A DNA stretch of 64,000 nt. Source: Acephala macrosclerotiorum. Taxonomy: Eukaryota > Ascomycota > Leotiomycetes > Helotiales > Mollisiaceae. Both the position numbers and the translations under genes were made by a program. The stretch covers positions 248,001 to 312,000 of the forward strand of contig MU119204.1 of assembly GCA_014904845.1 (NCBI GenBank), given 5' to 3'. Position 1 is the stretch's first letter. Every line of letters starts with the position of its first letter. Positions 45,630 to 58,774 of this stretch are shown here, piece by piece. The notes below the pieces were generated by a model. It was given only the letters and a program-made list of their open reading frames with translations, had not been told where the DNA came from and searched no databases.

Positions 45630-47708
45630 GCATGAACTCGAGCGAAGGTTGCTTGTATTATTGAGGCGTTTAATGATAATGGTTTTTGGGAAGAGCTTGG
45701 GAATGATACGATAAAGTAATGGGACGAGCGGAGAACTTGGGAGATTGGAGAGAGACTTGATAGTGGATGTAATTCTAGACGTTGACTTGCGAGGCTTTTA
45801 CTTGCGCTCGCGCTGCGAGATATGATACCAAGACCAATGAAGATGCGATGACCTTTCAAGACTATCTACTATCTTTCTGAATATGAAAGCTGTATCCTAT
45901 TCTTGACTCTCTCAAGTCTTGAGCTTGAGTCAAGATCTGAGGTGATTCACAAATTTTCCGGGCCCAATACGATCTTCACCATCATCATCCGTGCTCCTCC
46001 ACCCCTCTCGTATAACCTTAACAGAACAACCGAGCAAGGTACATTCGGCGCTTGACCATCAACGTTGGTCTTCGCCCAACGCACAGACAACTCCCCAATC
46101 CAACCGAGCTCTTACCGAACAGTGACAGAGTCTTGGCACTGAAACCAGGGGGTTCGTCCATCGAACCGCTAGAACAGTGTCTGTGTTAGCTCCCTCGCTC
46201 GCCCTCACAGCATCTGAAACTGCCTCTCTTCTACAGGTAAGGTAAGGTTCAAGGCGAGAGCAGAGTCAGAGGAACCCTTGTCTTGGCAAGACCGTGAGTT
46301 TGGGTGTGCTGTGGGGGCGAGTTTCAGACTTCTCGTACAGTATACTCGGATACTGGGTACGGAGGTGTTGGCGGGGTATCTCTTGCTGAGTGGATGGTGG
46401 GGTGCTTCGGATAGGACGCTTTGCGACTGGATGGGGATGCAGATGAGCTGGTTGTCGGAGGTGGGAAGGGTTGGCGCACGTGAATCGTGATGAAGGCACC
46501 GGTGTGATGAAATGAAACGTCGAACTGGTTGGTGCGGGAGGGAGTGACATACGTTAAGCTCCAACTTACCCGTAGGGTTACAGTCTTTCGGACTTGCAGT
46601 ACAGAGGAGGCTTTTTCGGACAACGGGAAAGCGGGCGGGGAGACAGCAAGGGGAGGAGAAGATGTGAAGTTGTGAAGATAAGGTTAAAGTAGGGAGGGAT
46701 TCGCAAGATGCTTGTTGATTGAAGACTTGGAGTGAGATCCAAAGGAGGGCAGGTTGACTGTCTCGGCTCTCGTCTCGGAGGTCAAGGTATGGTTAGGGCT
46801 GGTGATTTGCATTTCGATGTCGTGCTTTCGCTTCGCTTTCTTTCCCAGGAGTGTGGGGGTTCGGGACGGTGAGCTTTTTATCTCGATCACTTAAGATGTT
46901 CAGATTCGATGAAGGGTTGATCCTCGAGACTCGCAAGCAGTCGGGAGCATGAGGGACTGGAGCCAAGACAGATAGATATCCAGACACCATATACTTCTCA
47001 TTTCCCAAAAAAGTCAACCTATAACCTGCCGATAAAAGGTGCTCCCTTTTCCACGATAACACATAAGTATTTAACAACGAAAGACATTTGACAGCAAACT
47101 TCGTTGGACGAGCATATTGACACTTGCAAAGACAAATCGCGATTGGCCCAAGACAAACAACCTGGCTGGAAACACACGGATCGACTTCAGTCAGTCCTAT
47201 TCTGTTGGTCTTCGTCTTCGTCATAGATTGTGACTTGGAAGTTGGAGAGAGTGTGCCCAACTAAATAAAGGAAGGTTTGGGGAGATATACACACGTTCGG
47301 CTTCCTAGTTCACGTGAAGAGCGGATGAGCTTCAGTGAACGAAAGGTTACTCAAGTAGCCTTTCTTTGTAAGATTATGTGAAGCCGAGGCGATGTACAGT
47401 AGTTGCTTAGGTGGGATAGGGACTTTGCAAAGCGTGGAGCTGGATAGTATAGGGATAGACATTTCTCTCTAAATTTCATTTCACCGCAATGCCTCCCAGA
47501 TGCTGGCACCCTACTTTTCACCCAGATTTCAGACATTCGTCAGGAGCTAAATAAGAGAGCAGAAACCCATACTTTAGGTCTTTTTCATCCGATCTACAAT
47601 GTGATGGTGATTCGTCTAAGTATATTAAGAAACGGAGTTGAAAATGAGCGTGTGCTCCAGTCTCCTGTACATGAAAGAACAAAGCGAATGCAACTTAAAC
47701 AAATCTCG
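45630..47708. other. 2-kb spacer between SOD and ABC transporter
   Basis: No gene is recognised. Open minus-strand frames at 46205-46623 and 46793-47260 overlap in different frames and lack any domain. Both flanking 3' ends face this region. Confidence 0.45.
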
Positions 47709-50700
47709 CTACTTATCGAGTGCCTGTGATTGGCACTGCATATCGTTAGCATTCTCGCACATTCATCCACGACGAAGGATGTGAAACTTACCATCTGATA
47801 ATACACCCCTCTCTTCTTCAAAAGCTGATTATGATTTCCCACTTCAAGCACCTTTCCCTCCCCCAACACAAAAATAACATCCGCATTCTGCACCGTCGCC
47901 AGCCTATGTGCAACAACCACCATCGTCCTCCCACTCGCCGCCCTCTCAAACGCAGCCTGTACCAACTTCTCACTCTCACTATCCAGAGAACTAGTCGCCT
48001 CATCCAACAACAAAATCTTCGGATTCCTAATCAACGCTCTCGCAATCGCAATTCTCTGTTTCTGTCCCCCGCTCAAATTCACCCCACGATTCCCAACGTT
48101 GCTCCCGTATCCGTCCGGTAATCCCATGATGAAATCATGGATCTCGGCGTCTTTGCAAGCAGCGTACATTACTTCATTAGGAGTATGTTCGTCGACTCCT
48201 AAGAGGATGTTTTCTTTGATCGTGCCTTGGAATAAGGTGGGTTCTTGGGCTACGAGGGACAGGTTTTGGCGGTAGGTGGGTAAAGAGAGGGTGGAGATGT
48301 CGATGCCGTTGACGAGGATGATGCCGCGTTGGGGGGTGTAGAAACGCTCGAGGAGGGAGACGATGGAGGTTTTTCCACAGCCGGAGGAGCCGACTAGGGC
48401 GGCGAATTGGCCTTTTTCGATCTGGGGTAGACATGTTAGATTGGTATTGAGGATGAGGGGGTGGACTTACGGTCAGGTTGAGACCAGTGAAGATGGGGAT
48501 GTCTCGAGTGGGGTATTTGAACCATAGGTCTCGAAGTTCGATTTTGACTCCTCCTTCAGTATCTTGGAGCTGGAGAGCGTTCTTCGACGCTTCGTCGGGC
48601 ATGATCCTGAAGCTCAGGATACGATTTGCAGCCGCGGCAGCCTGAGCCATGTCTGTAACGCATATCAGTAATGACTTTTTGACGGAATTTGGATGATGCT
48701 TACTAGGTCCAAAACTGAGCAAAGTTCCTGCACTCTCTGCGCCTTGTACGACGGCCATGTAGATGACGAAGAACTGCACGGCATTGTATTCTCCTAGGGA
48801 GAAGTTAGTCTCGGTTCAATTTCTCGAAAAGAGAATTCTTTACGATTAGCCAGCAACTGTCCTCCATACCAGAAAGCCAACGCCATACAGAGCAGCTGAA
48901 TGCTGTCACTGAAGGCGAAGACTGTCGTTGTCCATTTCGCTTTGTTGAAAGCTTTGGTGACATGCCCTCTCAGCAACACATTGTACCGCTCACAGATCAT
49001 GTCCTCCATAGTCAGGGAGATGACAGTTCTGAAAGCACCTGGATATCGGAATATTAGGTTAGCAATCTCCACCAAACATCCAACGGCGGATCGGAATGTC
49101 CTAGGGCGACTGGGTGTTCGAAAATCTAAAAAGGTAACTCACCAATACTCTCAGCGGCAAATTTCGAACTCTCCGCAAAAACTGCCTGATTCATAGCCTC
49201 AAACTGAATCTCATATCTTACCCTAAAAAATCCCGCCATCAACATAATCGGCATGGCCACAAACACCGTCACCATCGTCAATTTCCACCCAAATACAAAC
49301 GCAATGATAATGCAACCCGATAGACCGAGACCAGCGACAACGACCATGGCCATGTTGATGCCGAGCATTTGTTGGAGTTGGGTGGGATCATTGGCTACGC
49401 GGGCGGTGAGGGTGCCGGAGGAATTTTCTTCTTCGTCGAAGAATTTGATGGGTTTGTGGAGGATGGATTCGAAGTATTGTTGGCGGTATGTGCAAGCGAT
49501 GTTCTGGGAATTGTTAGTGGCATGTTTGTTATTGAACCAGGAAGGACTTACTGAGGAGATGGTATTGGATGAAAAGCCAAGGATGAAATATGCAAGTCCG
49601 GTTCCAATTGCAAGAATGAAGAACATCAGCGACCAGTGACTGCTTGCGGCTTGGAGAGCAGGGCCGATAAAGGTTATGACGTTAATGAGTTTGCTGAAGA
49701 TGTAAGCTTGCAGTGGATAAGCTTGACCACCTCCAGCACAACCAATCGCCCTATAATCTTATTACATCGTTCATCTAGTTACAGAGAGCAAACACTTACA
49801 GAATCAAATACCACGGCCACAGCTTAGTCTGCTCCCTCAACAGTAGTCCAAAACTACCGAAGAATCCTCTCGGCTTGTATTTGACTTCTGCTTCAACGTC
49901 TTTATCCTTTTCGCTTTTGGTACTCAGAACACGCTGTATGGCGTCCGCCGAATCCTCGTCAAGATTCGACTCTCCAGCGAAGTCTTCTCCTATGGAGAGC
50001 TTTTGTGCGTTCACGAGTGCCCAATATGCTCCCTTTTCGTCTGCGAGCAGACTGCTGTGGGTTCCTTCTTCGATCTGCAATATTAAAGGTTAGTAAATTT
50101 CTGATCAGACAAGAGACATTGTGGTAATCATGAAGAGTGTGTTGTAAGAGACTCCAGAAGGCCACTTACCAACTTTCCCTTTTTAAGAACGATGATCTTG
50201 TCAGCCTTCTTGATAGTCGAGAGCCTATGGGCAATGGTAATCGTAGTCCGGCCTTCGCTCACTTTGTCCAATGCTGCTTGAACCAATCGTTCTCCGCGTA
50301 CATCAATCGCACTCGTTGCTTCGTCGAGAATGAGAATCTTAGGCCGCTTAACGATCGAACGAGCAATAGCAAGACGTTGTCGCTGACCACCAGACAATTT
50401 TATGCCGGCATCCCCCACTTGAGTATCGTAGCCCATAGGCAGCCTAGAGATATACTCATCGGCATAAGCCTCTTTACAAGCCTCCCCCACAAGCTTCTTC
50501 TTCGTCTCCACATCCGCATGCTCCCACTGCGATCCAATAAGCCCAAACTCCACATTCCTGAAAATAGTGTCGTTGAACACGAAAGGCTCTTGCTGAACAA
50601 GTCCGATTTGTGTTCTCCACCACTTCAAATCTATGCCATCGAGATTTTGGCCACCGATGAGGATGGAGCCGCTGAGTTCCACTGGTATTTTCTGTCCTTC

Positions 50701-52636
50701 GAGTTCTTCTTCGAGCTTCTTCTGCTCTTTTTCGGCTTTCTCTTGTTCAAGTTCTGCGTCTGTCTTCTTCTTGTCTTTCACGGCACTTTCCGGAAGGACG
50801 TAGCGTTTCTCGGCGTCGAGTTCATACCAGCGCTCCAGCAGGCCAACGATGGTACTTTTGCCTGATCCTGATGCGCCAACAATGGCTGTGATCTTGCCTG
50901 GTTCGAATTTGAGCTACAGATGATATCAGCCTCCGAATAACAATAGCATCAGTAAGCAAACCATACACTGAGATCATCCAGAACCTTAACATGAGGGCGA
51001 CTTGGATAGGCGAAATTCACATCCCGGAACTCAATCTCTGAGGCTGCCGAGACATCAGGGTCCTTCAAACCAGTTTGATCTGGCTTTGGAGCGTCAATGA
51101 CGGCAAAAAAATCTGTTGCTGCACCTGCAGCTGCAGAAATAGCAATGATGGGTGCTGCTGTCTGCGAGAGACCCATAGCAATCATCATCACGGACATGAG
51201 TACGATCACAATGGATCCTATATTGTCGATGTGGCCTTGGAGGTAGAGCTTGAAGCCAAACCAGAACGATAGTGCCATTGTTCTAATACTGTGTCAGCGA
51301 ATTGGCAAAATGGGACTATTGCAGAATACTTGCGCGTAGACGGCGAAGAATACTACGATTTTATTAGCACGGAAGCCTATTGTGGATATGGTAAACGTCA
51401 ATACTTACAAGGCGCAAACTGAGCTCCAAGCGCAGGAGACTTCCTCAGCCCTCTCCTGTTCGACTCTTGAATCCAGCCAGCGTATTTCTTCGCGATTCTC
51501 CCCTCGGCACCACAGGCAACCACCATTCGAATTGAGCCGAGCACCTCGCCAGCGATCGAAGCAGCCTTTGCATCGGCATGATCTACCTCTTTTGTCATTT
51601 TGACGACGATGGGTATGACAATACCGTACACAGTGCCAACAAATACTAGAACGGAGCTTGTGACGAGTGTCAATGACCAAGAGTATTTGAAAGCGATGGC
51701 AATGGAAGCGATCATTAAGGTGGTGAATTGCAGAAACGTTCCCAACTTTTCGGATATACCGATTTGCAGAATGTTGGCGGTGTTTGTGAGTGTGTTTGAG
51801 GCCTGCCCACTTGGAAGAGTATCGAGGGTAGATACGGGGAGAGCGAATAATGCCTGGTGGTTATCAGTCATGCAGTCGAAATGAGAAACTCGACGCAGTC
51901 GGTCATGTCTCACCTTGAGGAAGTCGAGCCTCAGTCTCGCAGAACAGCGAAGTCCCACCATTCGAAAGGCAAAGATAGAAACATAGCTCAGGACCCATCT
52001 TGCAATGAAAATGTACACTATGTAAAGTCTGAAGAGATATCAGCCACCTCAGTCACAATCGCCGAACAGGAGTAGAGCATTGATCACAAAACTTACGTTT
52101 GTTTGTTGAGACTACGACTGAATTCGGCCTTGGAGGTCGTCGAATTCGGTGCGAAGTAGTCACCAAAGCTTCCAACCAGCTTCCCTTTTTTTTTCGTCAG
52201 TCAAGCATGCCTTCATTGTCCCTGTAGAAGAAGGGTACTTACCGAAGATGATGTTCATCAGGGGTAAGGTCTTTTTTCGTTAGCCTACAATCTCAGACAT
52301 TCCGAATAGCAACATACCACTCCGGTGGCGATTTCGCCAATGCTTGCAGTTGCCAGTAATACCTTATCCCAGAAGGTAGAATAGGTGAAGATTCGCTAAT
52401 AAGGTAGTTAGCATACATGGAGATGGTGATCTACGACAATGTCGTACTAGGTAGTCCTTGAAGGATGTCTTGTTCGCCGCCTTGCTCGAATAATCTGGTC
52501 CTGAGTCTTCTTCTTTGCCCTTGGCGGTGACCACCAGTCCAGGTCTTGATTTCTCGTTCGCATCATCCATCTTGGAGGATTTTGACGATGTATCATGATT
52601 TGCCTTGATGGACACGTCTGTAGATTTTTTTTCCAT
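47709..52636 (-). CDS. Full-size ABCB multidrug transporter (P-glycoprotein type)
   Basis: An ATP-driven plasma-membrane exporter, TMD-NBD-TMD-NBD, about 1300 aa over at least 16 exons. The start is 52636 (MEKKSTDV) and the last exon is 47709-47735 (CQSQALDK). The N-terminal cytoplasmic part is Lys/Ser-rich. TMD1 includes YIVYIFIARWVLSYVSIFAF, VLGSIRMVVACGAEGRIAKKY and VYATMALSFWFGF. NBD1 has Walker A GASGSGKST, signature LSGGQRQR, Walker B ILILDEATS and the switch AHRLST. A Glu/Lys-rich insertion (about 35 aa) lies after Walker A. TMD2 follows (AIGCAGGGQAYPLQAYIFS, AYFILGFSSNTIS). NBD2 has GSSGCGKTS, LSGGQKQR, ILLLDEATS and AHRLAT. All catalytic motifs are intact. Introns include one GC-AG intron and two with A-rich 3' ends. 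Similar proteins include yeast Pmd1 and Aspergillus AtrC-type pumps. The substrate is unknown. Confidence 0.93.
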
Positions 52637-55163
52637 ATTGACAGGAGATTTATGTCTCAGTCATGAGGAAGGTTGTTGATGACCCGAAGAACAAATACCG
52701 GTTCGCGAAAGTTACAAAGAAGGAAAGAAGATGCCTAGTATTAATACAGAGAACGAAATCGGAAGATCTATGCTGAAGAGCTGAAGAAGAGGTCGACGTG
52801 TTGTGAACCTAATGTCGTCACGAGTTGGGGCCGGGATATCAAGCCTCAAGTCGATTCGACGAATCAAGCACCTGAATTTCCACGATCAGACGGCGTATCA
52901 ATCAGCCGTGCTAAGTGAAATGAAGGCAGCAATGGAAAAATCCCAGAGCCGTTTTAATTCGAAAATAGCTACGGCAAGAAGGAATGATTGGCAAGGCTAA
53001 TATGTGGCCTTGTGAGATTCTTCTCGTCCAAAATTCAATGCACCTCGCATTTTAAAGTTGTCGTCGATTAGGTCTGATGCGCCGTTCGTTTATCGTAATG
53101 GAGGGCTGTGCGTACAACGTCACCAACCAGAGAGGTCCCTTTACGAGAGTAGCTCATCTTCAAGATGCAAGACTGGTGAAAAGCGTTTGATTCCGATGGT
53201 AATGAGTCCTCCACCCGTTAGGTATCACGAATAAGAATACACTTATCTTCCTACGTCGAAGTATGTTTCAGGAACAGTCGGTGGCCCTCAGGGATTGTCC
53301 GGACTCGGATCCGACAATCTTATGCATTACGTAGCTCACATGAGCCTTCCAACAAGAAGTTGCTTCAGTAAGTCATGATGCGAGGTTAGAGTGGCTTGCA
53401 AACATCGAGCTAGAAGTCGAGATTTCCACGCGTCTGGACTTCGAAGTAACGTCTGTTGTTGATTTAGATTCCGTCATTATTTTATTAACGGGCTTCTCGG
53501 ATTCAGACAGCAACCACTATCAGATCCTCTTGGGGCTACGCTCAAGACGATGGAGGTGCAAGATGGAACTTGTTCACGTGATCTAGAAGGAACGTGAAAT
53601 CACGCGAACGACGAATTTGATACTTGAAAACCTCTGTGAGAAGTCAAGATATAAATATAATTCAAGAATCAAGATGAGCTCAAATTACCATTTAAAGTAC
53701 AATTCCCTCTTTTGACTTTTATTGAAAAGTGAAGACCGATCTCATCTGGTTGGTAGCTGTCTCTCGCTTTCAATATGCTATTTTTAGGAGTCCACTGGAG
53801 CATTAAGAAACTCTCCTTGGTTTCAGTGGGGCGGCTTTGATTCGCATCATCCAGTCTGTGCTTTTTTTTTTTTTTTTTATCTCTCAAAGTACCACTGAGA
53901 CCTTTGAAAGCGCAGTTGATATGATGAGAGATTCTGATATTGACCAAATGGATGTGATGATGACAGTCGTTACGCTCGTCACGTCCAGCTTTCAGCGAGC
54001 TCCCAATCCCTCCACATTTGGGCTTGGAAAATGGAAGATGCGATGAACCCAAACAACCCTCCTTCTAGGCAGTGATCGGCAGCTTTCCCCAAGAAAATGT
54101 CAAAATGGGGTTACATTTGATACGAAGCGTCATGCGCCGCCGAGTGTTCGTATTAATCTTGGACAAATCTCGAGCTCATCGTCTCCATAGTCGGTGAGAA
54201 TCTTTACGCGTATGCTCGGTTATTGGAGCAAGGGGAAGGCTTAGCTTAGTTAGCATATCAGACACGTAAAGTGTCATCGTCTCCGATGGTTCGACAGAGT
54301 TTATCTGTTCCGGGACATCATCAACTCATCGTTGACGTCGATGGACACACAACTAAGTTTTCGTTTCGTCTTGGGCGTTTCTTTGCAGTGTTTCAAGTTC
54401 TCGTGTTCTGCGGTCCTTCACAGCGAATGAAAAGGCATCGAGAGCGATGTCTCTTAGGTCAGGGGATGCCGTGGATCTATTCTCTTTGTGGTCAAGTGCA
54501 CCGCGCCTCTTGCTCCAGCCGTTGTCGCCATCCAATGGTTCATCGTCCCGTTCCCGGCGTATCCACCAGCGTGGCTTAGCATCCCTTCATTGGCGCTCGA
54601 AATGGCTTGTTTCAGTGGGGCACTGGTATCTTGGACCCCGGCATGCACCATCTAGAATCAGTCTTTGGTCTTGCACATCTTGGAGTCGTCGACCCCGAGT
54701 CTCCTCACTTTCGTTCTCCTGCTTTCGTGTCTCTATCCAAGCGCCTTCTGCCAGTGTGGCTCCTTTCTTTGAAGTTTCGAACACCATCGTTTTGTCTGTG
54801 CAATCAACACCGTCGCTTTCCCTCCTCGTGGCATCCCATCGTTCCATCTCTCGCCGTCCCCCCCAAATTCAAAGAAGCTCAATCCCGGATCCTGCTTCGA
54901 CATCAACCATTTTCTCCCTCTGAACTTTTCCATTCTTTCCAGGTAGAACCTTGGCCATCTTCAACACTTACAGCACTTTAACAATACTTGCAACCTTGAA
55001 AAAACTTGGAATCGGACCTGCCGATATCTGACAAACTGCTACATCAACAGCTGCATACGGGTGGGAATATCTGAGCAATCGAAGCATATAGAGGCGTCTA
55101 CATCAGCATATATATTGGAGGAGGCACATTAGGTTTCTGCAACGTTTCGTTGCTATCGACAAC
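52637..55163. other. 2.5-kb divergent spacer
   Basis: It holds the promoter of the ABC transporter (minus) and of the FLC-like gene (plus). A run of 17 T lies at 53862-53878. Frames at 54271-54981 overlap on both strands without domain features. A TATATAT word lies near 55108, about 55 bases before the right-hand ATG. Confidence 0.45.
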
Positions 55164-57594
55164 ATGTTACGACAAATTTCGACTATTTCCTTATTGTTAC
55201 TCGCAACCCTCTCGGGAAGAGGTCTCGCAGATCAGATCCTCCAGACGTCAGGATTCAGCACATGTCTAGGCGACTCCAACATCACGGTCCAGAATCTCGA
55301 TATTCAATACAACAATAATGCCAAAACCGTTACTTTCAATGTAGCAGGGACGAGTGCTACGACGATGAATGTGTAAGGACAACCGTGCTTGAATATACAC
55401 AATGGTGCTAATGATATGTAGTACGGCAACTTTGAATGTGACAGCATATGGGATATCGGTTTATCAAAACAGTTTCAACCCCTGCGCAGACAGCACATAC
55501 GTTGAACAACTATGTCCTGTGCCATCAGGGACATTTTCCGCATCCGGTACCCAAACGATTCCTTCATCATACGCGTCAATGATCCCATCAATCGCCTTCA
55601 GCGTCCCGGATATTGCTGCTCAAGCAACTTTGGAGCTCAAGGCTCTGGATACGGGAGAGGATGTGGCTTGTATAACGTCAAGTGTTAGCAATGGGAAGAC
55701 TGTCAGCGTTGCTGCCGTCTCATATGTGGCAGCAGGTGTGGCAGGTGCGGCTCTCCTTGTCGGTGGAATTTCTGCAGTTGGCGCAGCGGCTGGAGGTGGA
55801 AGTACAGCAGGCTCAGGCACCATGAGCCCATCTTTCACAGAGGTCTTCACCTGGTTCCAAGGCATTGCCATGAACGGCATGATGTCCGTCAATTACCCGA
55901 CAGTATACCGATCTTTCACAAAGAATTTTGGATTCTCCACTGGCATCATTCCTTGGACGGCCATGCAAACCTCCATCGATAACTTCCGAAAAGTCACTGG
56001 AGGCAACTTGACCGAAGACAGCGTTCAGTATCTTCAGAATGCAACCCTAGTTTTTGGCAGTGAATCCTCTACTGTATCCAGGAGAGCGTACAATGGAATG
56101 TTGATGATTCGAGACTCTATCTCTACGAGCACAAGCAATGCCACCACGTCGGATTCCTCGAACTCGACGTCAACCATCGAGACCACTGTCAACGGTATCA
56201 AAGCATATGTTGAGGAGCTCTCGGTTCCGCAAGCAAACACTTTCATGACTGTCCTCTTGATTGTCGCCTGTGTCATCGCTGCCATTGCAGTTGGAATTCT
56301 GTTCTTCAAGGTCGTCTTGGAAACCTGGGCACTTTTCGGATCCTTTCCAAAGGGCCTGGTCGGTTTCAGAAAGCATTACTGGGGAAGCATGGCTCGGGCG
56401 ATTGTCCAATTAATTTTGGTACTTTACGGCGTCTGGGTGCTATACTGCATATTTCAATTTACCAACGGAGATTCTTGGGCAGCAAAACTCCTTGCTGGCA
56501 TCACTCTCGCGCTCTTTACTGGCGTCCTTGCATTCTTTACTTTCAAGATCTGGCAAACAGCTAAGAAACTCAAGGCGATGGAGGGAGATGTCTCTGCACT
56601 TTACGAGAACAAGGACTTTTGGCTCAAGTACAGTCTCTTTTATGATTCTTACAAGAAGGACTTCTGGTGGCTGTTCGTCCCAGCTATTGTCTACATGTTC
56701 GCCAAGGGCTGTGTTTTGGCTGCTGCTGATGGACACGGACTTACTCAAACTGTCGCTCAATTGATCATTGAATGCCTTAGTAAGTCATGGAGCTCAATCT
56801 TTCTCATGTCTTTTTACTCATCACTCTGCAGTGCTTGGGCTCCTGATCTGGAACCGCCCCTACGAAAGACGCTCTGGAAACGTAATCAACATTTTCATTC
56901 AACTCGTCCGCGCCCTCTCCGTAGTATGCATCCTCGTTTTCGTCGAAGAACTCGGCATCGCCCAAACAACCCAAACCGTCACCGGCGTCGTCCTCATCGC
57001 CGTACAATCTGTCTTGACCGGCGTCCTTGCAATTCTAATCGCCGTCAACGCCATTATAATGTGCTGCAAAGAGAATCCTCACCGAAAGCGTCGCAAGGAA
57101 GCTGGTACGTCCCTTTCCCACACATCTCCCGTTCCAAAAATCGTGCTAACAAGAATGTAGAAAAACTCAACCGCGATCTCGACAACCTCACCCCTCTCGA
57201 CGCCCGCAACTCCCTGCTCATGGACCCCACGAAACTCAACAGCAGCACGACCGCCTATGACCATGACCCCAAAACACCCCTCGTAAAAACCGTTTCCGAA
57301 AACGACTCTTTCCTAAACGATCCCGCGAATCCATACTCAGGCGCTACACCAATGCGACCATACACACCTCAATCTGGAAATGAAAGACCGTATACGCCAG
57401 AGAACTCGTTCCCTGCGAGATCATTTACAAGTAACGGTCATAGAACGTTGAGTAGTATGGATAGTCATGAGAATTTGGTGCAGGGTGCTGCGCCTTTGGG
57501 TGGTGAGGGAGGAACTCCGCCGAGGCAGCCGACGATTCCTAGGATACCGCCTCAGTATAGTGCTGGTGGGGGATACAGAGGTGTGGCTTACTGA
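55164..57594 (+). CDS. FLC/TRP-like membrane protein (flavin-carrier family)
   Basis: The model join(55164..55372, 55422..56779, 56832..57104, 57161..57594) gives 757 aa. A signal peptide (ISLLLLATLSGRGLA) leads into a lipid-binding-like (ML/TRP_N) domain with conserved Cys (FSTCLGDSNITVQNLDIQYNN, NPCADSTYVEQLCPVPSG, DVACITSSV). A TRP-like bundle of about eight or nine helices follows from about 195 to 610 (for example VLLIVACVIAAIAVGILFFKVV, LVLYGVWVLYCIFQF, LLAGITLALFTGVLAFFTFKI, WWLFVPAIVYMFAKGCVLAA, LVRALSVVCILVFVEELGI). The C-terminus is cytoplasmic, Ser/Pro-rich and ends with Tyr/Gly repeats. Members include Flc1-3 and Pkd2, which act in ER or plasma-membrane haem/FAD and calcium handling and wall integrity. 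The exact paralogue is not assigned. Confidence 0.9.
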
Positions 57595-58774
57595 TTTCAA
57601 TTTCCAAACCAGTAGGAGGGGGAAGAGGAAGGGAGAACAGACAGGAAAATAGACAAGGCTGGACCAACTATATATAACGGATCTCCTTGGTTATTTTTGC
57701 ATTAGCGGTGATAATTTTGGGCATATATGTATAGAAGCTAAGATGATGTGAACATACCTGGGTGGTTGCACACGAATTTGGGGAGCTGTGTGTGTGGATA
57801 GGGAGAGATGTATTTCTGGATGGAGGGCGGATTTTTACCTTTTATATTTTTAGTTTACGATGGCAGTGCGCCGAAAAATGGATTTTTGGATAGCGATATT
57901 ATCGGAATCTACTTGGTGACTTTTACACCTACTTTAGACTGTTTTCTTTGCAGATTGCTTTAGGCCATTAAGTGCGGGTACTAACTTATGAGGAGGAAGA
58001 AGGTGGTTCGCAAGTGCAACTAAATCTCAGTCTCTTTCCTTTTCACAGTGTTCGAGCTTCTATTCATCTTTCTGATCATAATATATTTCCATATCCTCCT
58101 CCTACATCTTCAACTAGCATGTTCCTTCCAAAATCAGCGAGCGAATGTTTGAATTCTTTTCAGCGCCCAAAGGTATCCTTGATATCCTAGAATGCCGACC
58201 AACCATTGGCTATCAATCACAACGCCCAATATCTAACTTGTCTTCGTGCTCTAGAAATCTCAAAAGTTGTGCCTTGATGATGGACATTCATCTTTGAAAG
58301 TGACGCCCAACTCATCCTATGCTGTCCAAAAGAATAGACGAGTCATATTGATGTAGATAATGATGAGATGTATGTATCCCTGGTCTGTGTATCCCATCAC
58401 CGAGTAGCATGGATCATGGTCTTGCACGTGATAGCTCTCCCTCTCACCGCAAAACGAAGCCAACCCTGCGCCGTCACATCACGGACCATGACCCACTTCA
58501 GTACAGTAAACAACAAAAAATTAGAAAGTTGTTGTACGACTCCCATTTCTGAGTGGCAAACAAAACGTTGAGGACTCTTAGCTTCAAGCCTCAAATTTGA
58601 TATGAGCTGAACGAGTGGCGTCAGCTTGCCAAGATACACGCTGGTCAATCTTCAAGTACCCTAGCCACACGCCAGCCCTAGCACTGTTATGATCGCGGGA
58701 GCTCCATTCGTCCCGACGCTCTAGGACACAACTCTCAACAACTGATGTTTACACTCACCTAAACAGCCATCAAG
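57595..58774. other. Spacer before the giant repeat protein
   Basis: There are about 1.2 kb with no recognised gene, comprising the 3' flank of the FLC-like gene and promoter of the gene starting at 58775. Confidence 0.5.

Noticed and set aside
53862..53878. Poly-T run as a sign of a retroposed sequence
   Set aside because: No retroelement frame or target duplication is next to it. A simple homopolymer is sufficient.
54271..54981. Open frames on both strands upstream of the FLC-like gene
   Set aside because: Mutually overlapping and without recognisable family features; this is probably promoter and leader sequence.
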